Source: an uncultured Prevotella sp.
GTDB lineage: Bacteria > Bacteroidota > Bacteroidia > Bacteroidales > Bacteroidaceae
Assembly (NCBI GenBank): GCA_900546345.1
Contig: URCI01000041.1
Span: 1 to 25,918, forward strand
Direction: 5' to 3'
Length of the DNA: 25,918 bases
Part shown: positions 1 to 8,102 of the stretch, piece after piece
How positions within the stretch are numbered: the stretch's first letter is position 1
How the letters are laid out: each line of letters begins with the position of its first letter
Made by a program: the position numbers and the translations under genes
Notes under the pieces: model-generated
Database searches by the model: none
The model's input: the letters and a program-made list of their open reading frames with translations, nothing else
What the model was told of the DNA's origin: nothing

Positions 1-83
1 ATTTCCTGCCACTTTTTCTAAAAGATTGACAAAAAGAGAGGGAGACACATTATTAAATATTATAGAGGGGGCGGAGAAAAGAC

Positions 84-155
84 GGGGGCGAAGGCGGGAC
101 TAGGCAGGGGCAAGACTGGGCAAGGCGGGGGCGAAGGCGGGACTAGGCAGGGGCA
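84..155. repeat. Two perfect 29-bp direct repeats, G-rich
   Basis: A 29-bp G-rich unit beginning GGGGGCGAAGGCGGG occurs at 84-112 and again, without mismatch, at 127-155, a 43-bp offset. The plus strand is very G-rich, with runs of three to five G separated by 7-8 nt, so it is close to a G-quadruplex pattern. The reading frames across it on the minus strand stay open in all three phases, which follows from the pyrimidine composition and does not indicate a gene. Confidence 0.85.
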
Positions 156-183
156 GCTGCGCAGCAGCTGCATACAGAACCCA

Positions 184-243
184 GCAAACGGGAGGCAAGC
201 AGACGGGAGACAAGCAAACGGGGAGACAAGCAAATGGGAGGCA
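184..243. repeat. Four degenerate 15-16-bp tandem repeats
   Basis: Units related to GCAAACGGGAGGCAA start at 184, 199, 214 and 230. They differ by single substitutions (A/G, C/T) and one extra G in the third copy. The array lies between the 29-bp repeats and the 24-bp array, giving about 280 bp of purine-rich tandem DNA in three repeat families. No coding function is supported. Confidence 0.75.
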
Positions 244-267
244 GGGTGACGAAACAAGGACGAGAAG

Positions 268-363
268 CAAGGGAGGGACGGCATAGAGAAACAAGGGAGG
301 GGCGGCACAGAGAAACAAGGGAGGGGCGGCACAGAGAAACAAGGGAGGGACGGCATAGAATAT
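268..363. repeat. Four-copy 24-bp minisatellite
   Basis: Four head-to-tail 24-bp units begin at 268, 292, 316 and 340, each starting CAAGGGAGGG. Copies 1 and 4 share the variant GGGACGGCATAGA. Copies 2 and 3 share GGGGCGGCACAGA. The last copy diverges in its final three bases. The unit length is a multiple of three, so minus-strand frames read as an octapeptide repeat, but no start, promoter or recognisable protein supports translation. The array ends about 65 bp upstream of the promoter of the outer-membrane protein gene. Confidence 0.85.
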
Positions 364-428
364 GAAGACAAGAGGGACAGGCCAATCATAAAAAATGAGA
401 GATCCTTGCCAAAATGCAAATATTTACT

Positions 429-436
429 TATCTTTG
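429..436 (+). promoter_or_regulatory. -7 box of the outer-membrane protein gene
   Basis: TATCTTTG matches the Bacteroidetes primary-sigma -7 consensus TAnnTTTG. It lies 53 bp before the ATG at 489, implying a leader of roughly 45-50 nt with no obvious Shine-Dalgarno sequence, as is usual in this phylum. Confidence 0.7.
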
Positions 437-488
437 CAAATAAAAGAAGAATTTAGAACACAACTATAGAATATAAAACGCAGCGAGT

Positions 489-3458
489 ATGAATAGAAGC
501 ATATTTCTTCTCACTTTATTGGTCGCTCTATTGGTCTTCAAGCCATCGCTGTCGGCAGCCAAGACATCAGAGAAAGGAAAGGACAAGCCTTGTATGGTCA
601 TCGGACAGGTGAAAGACTATCTTACCCATGTGCTGATAGATGGTGCCAAGATCACTCTGCTCACTAAGGACGGAGTACCCGTGGACAGCGGACATACCAG
701 CAAGAATCAGTCGAGCAACGGCCTGATGACCGTCTATTGGGTCACCGCCAAGACTTGCGACATGCCGGAAATGCTGCTGCGCGTGGAGGCCGAAGGCTAT
801 GAGCCAGCCTTGATGACGCTCCCTGCGAAAAAAGTGCATGGCCGGGGCAATACCGGTATCCGCTATGCCGACGATGCTCTCTTGAAGCGCAAGCCGAAGA
901 CGGTGAACCTGAAAGGTGTGGAGGTAAAGGCTACGAAGATCAAGTTCTATCACAAGGGTGACACGCTGGTGTTTAATGCCGACGCTTTCCAACTGTCACA
1001 AGGCAGTATGCTCGATGGTCTCATCCGACAGATGCCGGGTGTGGAGCTCAAAGACGATGGGCGCATCTATGTCAACGGTAAATATGTGGAGAGTCTGCTA
1101 CTCAATGGTGAGGACTTCTTTTCCAAGGACCATAAGATCATGCTCGATAACCTGCCGGCCTACATGGTAAAAAACGTAAAGGTCTATGACAAGGCGAGCG
1201 TGCTCGGCGAGCATCTCCATAAGAAACTCGGAGACGAGACCTACGTCATGGACGTGTATCTCAAGAAAGAGTACAACACCGGATGGATTGCCAACGTGGA
1301 AGCCGGCGGCGGCACCCATAACCGCTACCTGGCCCGTCTCTTCGCCCTGCGCTTCACCAACCACTCGCGGGTGTCGGTCTTTGGCAATCTCAACAATCTC
1401 AATGACGACCGCCGTCCCGGCGAGACGACAACATGGACCCCAGACAAGATGCCCTCTGGCGAGCGAACACAGCGGCAAGCCGGACTGGACTATCTCATCA
1501 AGCAGAAAGACACGAAATATAAGTTCTCCGGAAACGTCGTTGTACGCCATAACGACGAGCAGTCGCTCACCCGGCAAAACACGCTCAACTATCTTACCGG
1601 GCAGAACAGTTGGACCCGTTATCAGCAACAGGCTAACAACCACACTTTCAGTGTAAGAACTGAAAACGACTGGAAGTGGATGCCCGCCAAGAAGACGACT
1701 TTGTGGATGCAACCCAAATTCTCCTGGCAGCGCACGCGCAACCGACAGGCCATCGTCTCCGCTACCTTCAATGAGAACCCGGAATACTATATCAGCGACG
1801 CAGCGGCGCTCATCGACTCCATCAGCCGTTCACAGGCCGGAAGCCTGCTGCGGCGAATCGCTGCCAACAGGTTACTCAACAGCCAATTGGAAAAAAGCGA
1901 CAAGCTGACGGCCGACAATGATCTCGACTATAGTCAGGACTTGACAGAAGACATGATGACAACGCTCGACCTCTCGGCAGGCATCCACTATCAGTCCAAC
2001 AAGGCCAAGACCTTCTCACAGTATCGGCTCGACTACCCGACAATGAGCACAGCAGCCACTGATTACCGCAACCGTTATGACCACAGCCAGCCCAACTACA
2101 GCTTGAGCTATAACTTCGGCACCAACCTGACATATTGGTTCACCGACATCATGTACATCCAACCTGCCTATAAAATCGAGTTGGAGCACCAACACCACGA
2201 CTATGCCCTTTACCGTCTGGACCGCTTGGCCGACTACGACGCCCATTCCGACACGCCTTTAGGCATGCTGCCCTCAACGGAAGCCTACGAGAATACCATC
2301 GACTTGCAAAATAGCTTCTGGCGCAGCCAAAACCGTGTGACCAACACCTTTGCGCTGAAATGGTGCATCTCGCGTTGGCAAGGCGATAACAAGGACATCT
2401 GGGTCTTTGTCTACCTGCCTTTGCAGCTCAACAACTACAATATGGACTACCGGCAGGCAGCCTATGACGGTGCCTACCACCGCCGCGCCTGGTTCTTCAA
2501 CCCCACCTTCATCTTACGAAAGATGTGGGACCAACAGCAGAAGTACATCGATGTGCGTTACTTCCTCACCCATGAGATTCCTGACCTCGCACGTTTCATT
2601 GACGTGCGCAACGACGCCGACCCGCTCAATGTGACCCTCGGCAACGCTGGCCTCAGAAATCCTCGCACCCATATCTTCGAGTTGCAATATCAAGGCAACA
2701 GCGTTGAGAAACCCGATGTGGCTTTCTCGGTATGGGCTCATTTCTATCTCTACCAAAACGCCCTGGCCATGGGTTACACCTACAACCGCAACACGGGTAC
2801 ACGGGTCTTCAAGCCCTACAGTGTCAATGGTAACTCCATTTTCCAGGCAGGACTCGATTATGCCACACCGCTGGACAAGCGCAAGCTACTCACCTTGGAC
2901 ACCAAGACGCGCTTCAGTGCCACGCGGAGTGTGGACCTGATGTCGGTCGTAAGCACCGACGACTACGCAATGGCCACCATGCCCGACCGCAGCATCGTGC
3001 ACAACAGCTACGTGTCGGAAGACTTAAAGCTCGAGTATAAATTCCCGTGGCTGCGTTTAGGTCTCAATGGTTACGTGCTCTTCAACCGTGCTTCCAGCGA
3101 TCGCGCGGGCTTCGACACCCAGCGTGTGTGGGACTTCCACTACGGTCCCACCGCCAAGGCTACCCTGCCCTGGCAGGTCGAGCTCTCCACCGACCTGTCC
3201 ATCTACAGCCGCAGAGGCTATGACGACAGCGGCGCCAACACCAACGATGTGGTATGGAACGCCCGGTTGTCGAAGACGTTGCCCAAGTTGGGCCTTACGT
3301 TCATAGTAGATGGCTTCGACATGCTGCATCAGCTCAGCAACCGCAGTGTGACGATGAACGCCCAAGGACGCACCGAGGTATGGCGCAACGTGCTGCCCAA
3401 CTATGTGCTCTTCCACGTCATCTACCGACTGAGTAAGAAACCGAAAAAGAGAGTATAG
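489..3458 (+). CDS. TonB-receptor-like outer-membrane beta-barrel protein
   Basis: This is a 989-residue outer-membrane protein. A signal peptide covers about residues 1-23. A carboxypeptidase-regulatory-like Ig fold follows (about 33-135, starting VIGQVKD). A plug-like segment covers about 145-235 (VEVKATKI, then FYHKGDTLVFNADAF, MLDGLIRQMPGVELKDDG and VNGKYVESLLLNGEDFF). The rest is a long region rich in Tyr, Trp and Asn with alternating strands, typical of a 22-strand-type barrel (Outer membrane protein beta-barrel family 3). It ends in a basic tail (SKKPKKRV). No SusD partner is adjacent, so it is unlikely to be part of a polysaccharide-utilisation pair. Its substrate cannot be inferred. 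It appears to be a single-gene unit with its own promoter at 429-436. Confidence 0.85.
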   Translation: MNRSIFLLTLLVALLVFKPSLSAAKTSEKGKDKPCMVIGQVKDYLTHVLIDGAKITLLTKDGVPVDSGHTSKNQSSNGLMTVYWVTAKTCDMPEMLLRVEAEGYEPALMTLPAKKVHGRGNTGIRYADDALLKRKPKTVNLKGVEVKATKIKFYHKGDTLVFNADAFQLSQGSMLDGLIRQMPGVELKDDGRIYVNGKYVESLLLNGEDFFSKDHKIMLDNLPAYMVKNVKVYDKASVLGEHLHKKLGDETYVMDVYLKKEYNTGWIANVEAGGGTHNRYLARLFALRFTNHSRVSVFGNLNNLNDDRRPGETTTWTPDKMPSGERTQRQAGLDYLIKQKDTKYKFSGNVVVRHNDEQSLTRQNTLNYLTGQNSWTRYQQQANNHTFSVRTENDWKWMPAKKTTLWMQPKFSWQRTRNRQAIVSATFNENPEYYISDAAALIDSISRSQAGSLLRRIAANRLLNSQLEKSDKLTADNDLDYSQDLTEDMMTTLDLSAGIHYQSNKAKTFSQYRLDYPTMSTAATDYRNRYDHSQPNYSLSYNFGTNLTYWFTDIMYIQPAYKIELEHQHHDYALYRLDRLADYDAHSDTPLGMLPSTEAYENTIDLQNSFWRSQNRVTNTFALKWCISRWQGDNKDIWVFVYLPLQLNNYNMDYRQAAYDGAYHRRAWFFNPTFILRKMWDQQQKYIDVRYFLTHEIPDLARFIDVRNDADPLNVTLGNAGLRNPRTHIFELQYQGNSVEKPDVAFSVWAHFYLYQNALAMGYTYNRNTGTRVFKPYSVNGNSIFQAGLDYATPLDKRKLLTLDTKTRFSATRSVDLMSVVSTDDYAMATMPDRSIVHNSYVSEDLKLEYKFPWLRLGLNGYVLFNRASSDRAGFDTQRVWDFHYGPTAKATLPWQVELSTDLSIYSRRGYDDSGANTNDVVWNARLSKTLPKLGLTFIVDGFDMLHQLSNRSVTMNAQGRTEVWRNVLPNYVLFHVIYRLSKKPKKRV

Positions 3459-3803
3459 CTCCCATCCCAGTCTGTTGAATAAACTGACAAAAAACGGGCT
3501 CTGTGAATCGATTTTTCTGAGCGAAGACCGCCTTCGGGCAATTTTTTCCAAAAATGGTGACAATTTTGCAAAACACTGACTAACAATTAGTTACAAACAT
3601 AGTAAGGTTTTGAGACACATAGAAAACGCTGATTTCAAGATCTGAACACCCCAAAACCCTTATCAAATCAGTGAGATGACCATAAGAAACAACCGAGATG
3701 ACCGCATCATCTCGGTTGTTTTGTTGTATAAAACCATTGAGATGACAAAGCAAAATCACTGTTTTCGAAGCATGACAAAGAAAAAAACAGCTAAAAAACA
3801 AAG
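3459..3803. other. Gene-free intergenic stretch
   Basis: About 345 bp lie between the outer-membrane protein gene and the LOG terminator. It contains short open frames on both strands, but none has a promoter, a family resemblance or a credible start. Besides the strong hairpin at 3687-3721, the octamer GAGATGAC recurs at 3673, 3695 and 3738. No gene is called here. Confidence 0.6.
3687..3721 (+). terminator. Strong 15-bp hairpin, possible terminator
   Basis: The arms 3687-3701 and 3707-3721 are perfectly complementary (AACAACCGAGATGA and its reverse complement, plus a closing A-T) around a 5-nt loop. A T-rich tail (TTGTTTTGTTG) follows on the plus strand, so it could end the outer-membrane protein transcript about 230 nt after the stop codon. 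It could equally be a mobile palindromic repeat. Confidence 0.5.
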
Positions 3804-3852
3804 AAAGTCTGTCCGTCTCGCTCTAGAAGGAGCATGGAGACGAACAGACTTT
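3804..3852 (-). terminator. Terminator of the sigma-LOG operon
   Basis: A long hairpin pairs AAAGTCTGT (3804-3812) with ACAGACTTT (3844-3852). It continues through CGTCTC/GAGACG after a single mismatch, with an inner GCTC/GAGC step. On the minus strand the stem is followed by T-rich sequence (TCTTTGTTTTTT). It lies 23 nt beyond the stop codon of the LOG gene. Confidence 0.8.
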
Positions 3853-3875
3853 TGTCATACAATATCAGATAGATT

Positions 3876-4427
3876 CTACTCCGCCGAAGGCTGCACTTGG
3901 GCAAGCAACTGCCGGAGCTCATCCATGTTGTTGGCCACCTGGATATACTCAGTATAGTTGCCGCGTATCATTCCCTTGGCCTGCAGATCATCGAGCAGCG
4001 CCACGAGTGAGTCCCAAAAGCCCTCGATGTTATAAAGGATCACCATTTTTTGGTGATAACCGATGGTGTGCGAGGCAGCCAAAGTAAAAAGCTCATCGAG
4101 AGTGCCGATGCCGCCCGGCAATGCCACGGCCACATCGCACTTCACCTGCATGAGATGCTTGCGGTCATCGAGATTGTCGCAGGGGATCTCTACGTCGACG
4201 TACTGGCTCTGTCGCCCGCCCTGTTCCACCAGTGTCGGGATGACGCCGATAGTCATGCCGCCACCCTCATGGACAGCGCGCCCCACGGCTTCCATCAGTC
4301 CACTGTTGCACCCGCCATAGACGAGCGTATGTCCCTGGTCGGCCATCCATCGTCCTAGCTCTTCCGCCTTTTGGAAGTATACCGGTGCGATCTGGTTGTT
4401 GGCTGAACAAAAAACAGCTATTTTCAT
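3876..4427 (-). CDS. LOG family protein (nucleoside 5'-monophosphate phosphoribohydrolase-like)
   Basis: The 183-residue protein belongs to the LOG / TIGR00730 Rossmann-fold family, whose studied members hydrolyse cytokinin riboside monophosphates or other nucleoside monophosphates to free base and ribose 5-phosphate. Visible motifs are YGGCNSGLM (about 37-45), DDRKHLM (about 87-93) and the family signature PGGIGTLDE (104-112), which holds the catalytic and phosphate-binding residues. Length is normal for the family. There is no signal peptide, so it is cytoplasmic. It starts 13 nt after the stop codon of the upstream sigma gene, with no promoter between, so the two are probably one operon. 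Its real substrate in this bacterium is unknown; older annotation as lysine decarboxylase should not be used. Confidence 0.88.
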   Translation of the reverse strand: MKIAVFCSANNQIAPVYFQKAEELGRWMADQGHTLVYGGCNSGLMEAVGRAVHEGGGMTIGVIPTLVEQGGRQSQYVDVEIPCDNLDDRKHLMQVKCDVAVALPGGIGTLDELFTLAASHTIGYHQKMVILYNIEGFWDSLVALLDDLQAKGMIRGNYTEYIQVANNMDELRQLLAQVQPSAE

Positions 4428-4440
4428 TTTTTCAAAACGT

Positions 4441-5319
4441 TTATCCGAGATACTGTCTGAGCGATACTGCGTACTTGCTGTTGCGGATCTTGCGCAAGGC
4501 TTTCTCCTTGACTTGCCGGATGCGCTCCCTTGTCATGCCCATCTCGTCGGCGATCTCCTCGAGACTTTTCTCCATGCGGCCGATACCAAAGGATTCTGTG
4601 ACGATGCGCCGCTCGCGGTCGTTGAGCACTTCCTTGAGCAAGTCATTGATGAAGAGATTCATTGACTCGCGGTCCAGCGAGCTGTCGGAGCGCGAGTCAG
4701 CGTCGTCGGATGACAGCGTGTCGGCCAGCGAGTTGTCGTCATCCTCACTGATCGGTGCGTCGATGCTTGTGGAGCGGCCATTGGCCTCAAATGCCGAGAT
4801 GACGAGTTCCTCATCGATTCCCGTCATGACAGCCAGCTCGTGGGTTGACGGCACACGTCCGTGCTCCTGGAGAAACTGCTCCGTGGCCTTGTTGACCTTA
4901 CCGGCGATGCCCACCTGGTTGAGTGGCACGCGCACGATACGGCTCTTCACGGCGAGGGCTTCCATGATGCTCTGCCGGATCCACCACACGGCATAAGAGA
5001 TGAACTTAAAGCCGCGCGTCTCGTCAAACTTCTCAGCGGCCTTGACGAGTCCCACATTTCCTTCATTGATCAGATCAGTGAGCGAGATGCCCTGATGCTG
5101 GTATTGCTTAGCCACTGACACGACGAATCTCAGGTTGGCGCTGACCAATCTGTCGCGTGCTCTTTCCCCAGCGGGTCCACCCTGATGGATGGTATGTGCC
5201 AACGTCGCTTCCTCGTCGGGCGTCAGCATCGGTTCCCTTGCGATCTCAGTAAGGTACCTGTCAAGGGCCTCACTGTTACGGCTGGTGATGTTCTTAGTGA
5301 TTTTTAATTGTCTCATCAT
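4441..5319 (-). CDS. rpoD: RNA polymerase sigma factor, RpoD/SigA family
   Basis: This 292-residue sigma-70 factor starts RQLKITK like Bacteroidetes SigA proteins and lacks the long N-terminal region 1.1. Region 1.2 (about 18-45), region 2 (about 60-125, including NLRFVVSVAKQY, DLINEGN and FISYAVWWIRQSI with the promoter-melting Trp pair), domain 3 (about 126-185) and region 4 with its helix-turn-helix (about 225-285, SLEEIADEMGMTRERIRQVKEKALRKIR) are all present. An acidic Ser/Asp-rich insert covers 191-216. Several positions differ from the Bacteroidetes primary factor as I know it (VPLNQVGIAGKVNK, SIDAPISEDDD), so it may be a second RpoD-like paralogue rather than the sole primary sigma. 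Two ATGs are adjacent at the start, and the second (first base 5316) fits the family N-terminus equally well. The LOG gene follows in the same operon. Confidence 0.85.
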   Translation of the reverse strand: MMRQLKITKNITSRNSEALDRYLTEIAREPMLTPDEEATLAHTIHQGGPAGERARDRLVSANLRFVVSVAKQYQHQGISLTDLINEGNVGLVKAAEKFDETRGFKFISYAVWWIRQSIMEALAVKSRIVRVPLNQVGIAGKVNKATEQFLQEHGRVPSTHELAVMTGIDEELVISAFEANGRSTSIDAPISEDDDNSLADTLSSDDADSRSDSSLDRESMNLFINDLLKEVLNDRERRIVTESFGIGRMEKSLEEIADEMGMTRERIRQVKEKALRKIRNSKYAVSLRQYLG

Positions 5320-5359
5320 AGAGGTTCTGGCTAGTTATGTGTTATTTATAGTTTGGCAG

Positions 5360-5367
5360 CAAAGTTA
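5360..5367 (-). promoter_or_regulatory. -7 box of the rpoD-like/LOG operon
   Basis: On the minus strand this reads TAACTTTG, a full match to TAnnTTTG, about 40 bp upstream of the sigma factor ATG. It lies downstream of the TPR gene's terminator, so the sigma-LOG operon has its own promoter. Confidence 0.75.
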
Positions 5368-5430
5368 ATACTTTTTTCTCAAAACGCAGCAAAAAGCATG
5401 ATAAAACACCATGAAATATTGCGAATCGCT

Positions 5431-5470
5431 AAAAAAAGGAAGTCACGCGACGGCAAGTACTACCATCGCG
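5431..5470 (-). terminator. Terminator of the TPR gene
   Basis: On the minus strand, CGCGATGG pairs with CCGTCGCG (8 bp, one G-T pair) around a 9-nt loop (5446-5470). After a short gap comes a run of seven T (complement of 5431-5437). It begins 10 nt after the TPR stop codon. Confidence 0.65.
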
Positions 5471-5479
5471 GACGGTCGG

Positions 5480-6166
5480 TTATTTTTCCTTGACCTTTTT
5501 ATACATCTCTCCCAACTCTGATCTTGCGACGCCCAAGGCCACCAGCCGGTCGAGATCCTTTCGGGCATCGTCAAAGCGGCGCAGAGCGATCAGCAGATCA
5601 GCCCGTGCCAGCAGCCAATCGCGGTTATCGGGTTCGCGCCGGAGCGCCTCGCCATAGTCATAGACCGCCAGTTCCTTCATGTCGCGCTCCTTTTCAATAC
5701 CGGCGCGCGCGGCCCAGGCCACCGCAGAGTCGGGGTAAGCCGCCACGAGAAGATTCACGCCGTCGAGTGCCTCGGTATAGTGGCGGTCCTTCTGATTGAG
5801 CAGTGCCAGCCCCAGCCGGGCATCGAAATTGCCGGGTACCACACGCAGCACATTCTCGTAGTCGAGTCTCGCGAAGTTATAGCGCCGCAACTGCGTGTTG
5901 GCATAAGCCCGGTAATAGCGCGCCGCCAGGTTGTCGGGCTGATGGCTGATCACCCAGTCATACTCATCCTTGGCGTACTGCCATTCCTCCAGCTGCATGT
6001 TCCACGCCGCCTTTCTCAGTCTCAGGTCCACAGAGTCGGGATGATAAGACAGCACCTCCACCGCCCGCTTCAAGCTGTCGCGCAACGCCTTGCGGTTTTC
6101 TTGTGCCCGGACAGAAGTCGCCAGCAACAGGCCAAGCGCCACGACGGCCACCACTTTTTTCTTCAT
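5480..6166 (-). CDS. Secreted tetratricopeptide-repeat protein
   Basis: This 228-residue protein has a signal peptide (MKKKVVAVVALGLLLATSVRAQ). The remainder is helical TPR-type repeats: several consecutive 34-residue units with the expected small/aromatic pattern (for example AARYYRAYANTQLRRYNFAR at 81-100, with the next unit starting near 115) and P-D/G-N turns between helices (HQPDN, VVPGN, YPDS, REPDN). It probably acts in the periplasm as a protein-binding scaffold. The sequence shows no catalytic motif, and a specific partner cannot be named. It has its own promoter, divergent from the formate-tetrahydrofolate ligase gene, and its own terminator, so it looks monocistronic. Confidence 0.8.
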   Translation of the reverse strand: MKKKVVAVVALGLLLATSVRAQENRKALRDSLKRAVEVLSYHPDSVDLRLRKAAWNMQLEEWQYAKDEYDWVISHQPDNLAARYYRAYANTQLRRYNFARLDYENVLRVVPGNFDARLGLALLNQKDRHYTEALDGVNLLVAAYPDSAVAWAARAGIEKERDMKELAVYDYGEALRREPDNRDWLLARADLLIALRRFDDARKDLDRLVALGVARSELGEMYKKVKEK

Positions 6167-6185
6167 ATCGATGTTTCTTTTTGCG

Positions 6186-6193
6186 CAAAGTTA
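6186..6193 (-). promoter_or_regulatory. -7 box of the TPR gene
   Basis: The minus strand reads TAACTTTG, 19 bp before the ATG of the TPR gene, giving a very short leader. It is divergent from the fhs promoter 66 bp away. Confidence 0.7.
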
Positions 6194-6259
6194 TGTCTTT
6201 TTTTTGGTGTGAGGCTCAATTCAAAGGATAATAATGAATAAAATAACAGAAAAAACAAG

Positions 6260-6267
6260 TAACTTTG
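6260..6267 (+). promoter_or_regulatory. -7 box of fhs
   Basis: TAACTTTG followed by CAGG is a full consensus match, 74 bp upstream of the fhs ATG. The leader of about 65-70 nt contains no recognised riboswitch. Confidence 0.7.
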
Positions 6268-6341
6268 CAGGAAAAATACAGAAAGCCTCCAATGAAGGGA
6301 CTTCCAAACACCTATAAAACAAAGTAATCGCTACACGCGCA

Positions 6342-8012
6342 ATGAAATCGGATATAGAAATTGCACAATCCACCGTTCTCCGTCCGATCAATGACATCAT
6401 CCAGCAACTGGGCATTGATCCTGACAAGACCGAAGGCTACGGTAAGTACATCGCTAAAGTGGGCATCGACGCCATCAACATGGACGCAGTCCGTAAACAC
6501 CATCTGATCCTTGTGACCGCTATCAGTCCTACGAAAGCAGGCATCGGCAAGACAACCGTCAGCGTCGGTCTGGCTCTGGGCATGAACGCCATCGGCAAGA
6601 ATGCTGTCGTGGCGCTGCGTGAGCCTTCCCTGGGCCCCTGTTTCGGACAAAAGGGCGGCGCTGCCGGTGGCGGCTATGCCCAGGTGCTGCCGATGGACAA
6701 GATCAACCTGCACTTCACGGGTGACTTCCACGCCATCACCTCCGCCAACAACATGATCGCAGCATTGCTTGACAACTATATCTATCAGCATGCCGCCGAT
6801 GGCTTCGCCCTGAAGGAAGTGCTGTGGAAGCGCGTGCTCGACATCAACGACCGTGCGCTCCGACAGATCGTCACTGGACTGGGTCCCCGCACCAATGGCA
6901 TGTTGGCAGAAACGGGCTTCGACATCACGCCCGCCTCAGAGATCATGGCCATCATGTGCTTTGCCACGGACCTGGAAGACTTGCGTCGGCGCATCGGCAA
7001 CATCCTGCTGGGTATCCAATACGACGGCACGCCGTTCTATGTCAAGGACATGGGGGTGGAAGGCGCCATCACCGTATTGCTCAAAGACGCGCTCAACCCC
7101 AATCTGGTGCAGACCACGGAAGGCACACCGGCCATGGTGCACTGTGGACCATTCGCCAATATCGCCCATGGCTGCAACTCGGTTGTTGCCACCCGCTGCG
7201 CACTGACCTACGGCGACTACACCATCACCGAGGCTGGCTTCGGTGCTGATCTGGGAGCCGAGAAGTTCTACGACATCAAATGCCGCAAAGCCGGACTGCA
7301 ACCTGATCTGACGATCCTCGTCGTGACGCTCAAGGCGCTGAAGATGCACGGTGGCATCAGCTATGACCAAATCAACGAGGCCAACATCGAAGCCGTCAAA
7401 GCCGGCATGTGGAATCTCGACAAGCATGTGGAGAATCTCCGCCGCTTCGGACAGACAGTCGTCGTGGCTTTCAACCGCTATGCCGACGATACTTATCAGG
7501 AAATGGAGGAAGTCCGTCGCCACTGCGAGGAAGACCTGCACGTGATGTTTGCTGTCAACGACGCTTATGCCGAGGGCGGAAAAGGCGCTGCTGCACTGGC
7601 CCGCACGGTGGTCGGCGCCATCGACAACGAGCCATCCCAGCCGTTGCAGTTCCTCTACCAAGACACGGACAGTGTAGAAGACAAGATTGCCGCCGTGGCC
7701 AAGAAGATCTATGGTGCCGGCAAGATCGTCTACAGCAAGAAAGCCAAGCAGCAACTGCAACTCATCGAGAAGCTGGGTATCAGCCGCTATCCGGTCTGCA
7801 TCGCCAAAACGCAATACAGTTTCTCGACCGACGCCAAGGCCTACGGTCCGACCGACGGCTTCACGATGGAGATCGACGACATTGTCATCAATAACGGTGC
7901 CGAGATGCTCGTGCCGGTAGCAGGCAGCATGATGCGCATGCCGGGACTGCCCAAGGACCCACAAGCTAACCACATCGACATCGTCGACGGCAATATCGTC
8001 GGACTGTCGTAA
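6342..8012 (+). CDS. fhs: Formate-tetrahydrofolate ligase
   Basis: This 556-residue cytoplasmic enzyme joins formate to tetrahydrofolate with ATP to make 10-formyltetrahydrofolate, feeding purine, fMet and C1 metabolism. The full length matches the family. The ATP-binding loop is AGIGKTT (66-72), where many homologues have AGEGKTT. It is followed by ALREPSLGPCFGQKGGAAGGG (about 91-111), HFTGDFHAI (124-132) and the C-terminal EIDDIVINNGAEMLVPVAGSMMRMPGLP region. The N-terminus (KSDIEIAQST) is typical. It is monocistronic, with a consensus promoter upstream and a shared bidirectional terminator downstream. No formate lyase or other folate gene is adjacent, so its role is housekeeping rather than part of a local acetogenic cluster. 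Confidence 0.97.
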   Translation: MKSDIEIAQSTVLRPINDIIQQLGIDPDKTEGYGKYIAKVGIDAINMDAVRKHHLILVTAISPTKAGIGKTTVSVGLALGMNAIGKNAVVALREPSLGPCFGQKGGAAGGGYAQVLPMDKINLHFTGDFHAITSANNMIAALLDNYIYQHAADGFALKEVLWKRVLDINDRALRQIVTGLGPRTNGMLAETGFDITPASEIMAIMCFATDLEDLRRRIGNILLGIQYDGTPFYVKDMGVEGAITVLLKDALNPNLVQTTEGTPAMVHCGPFANIAHGCNSVVATRCALTYGDYTITEAGFGADLGAEKFYDIKCRKAGLQPDLTILVVTLKALKMHGGISYDQINEANIEAVKAGMWNLDKHVENLRRFGQTVVVAFNRYADDTYQEMEEVRRHCEEDLHVMFAVNDAYAEGGKGAAALARTVVGAIDNEPSQPLQFLYQDTDSVEDKIAAVAKKIYGAGKIVYSKKAKQQLQLIEKLGISRYPVCIAKTQYSFSTDAKAYGPTDGFTMEIDDIVINNGAEMLVPVAGSMMRMPGLPKDPQANHIDIVDGNIVGLS

Positions 8013-8066
8013 AGGGAAAAATGATCAAGAAATTCCCAAATTCTTGTATAGATCAAACGTAATAGT

Positions 8067-8102
8067 GAAAAGTAGGAGACGTAGACGCTTCTCCTACTTT
8101 TC
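8067..8102. terminator. Bidirectional terminator between fhs and the hydrolase gene
   Basis: A 13-bp perfect stem (8067-8079 with 8090-8102, core AAAAGTAGGAGA) has A-rich and T-rich flanks, so it can work in both directions for the convergent genes. The stop codon of the minus-strand hydrolase gene (8094-8096) and its last few codons lie inside the right arm. Confidence 0.85.

Noticed and set aside
60..419. Minus-strand frame coding a Pro/Cys/Leu-rich repeat protein
   Set aside because: All three minus frames are open because the strand is pyrimidine-rich. There is no promoter, and the 24-bp DNA repeat alone explains the peptide repeat.
3580..3801. Small minus-strand protein of 73 residues
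   Set aside because: It spans the strong hairpin, has no promoter or family resemblance and is better explained as repeat DNA.
3676..3957. Plus-strand frame of 93 residues
   Set aside because: It crosses the LOG terminator and enters the LOG gene on the opposite strand, and shows no recognisable protein.
6936..7973. Long minus-strand frame opposite fhs (345 codons)
   Set aside because: It is a shadow of the conserved fhs frame in GC-rich codons, with no promoter and no family resemblance.
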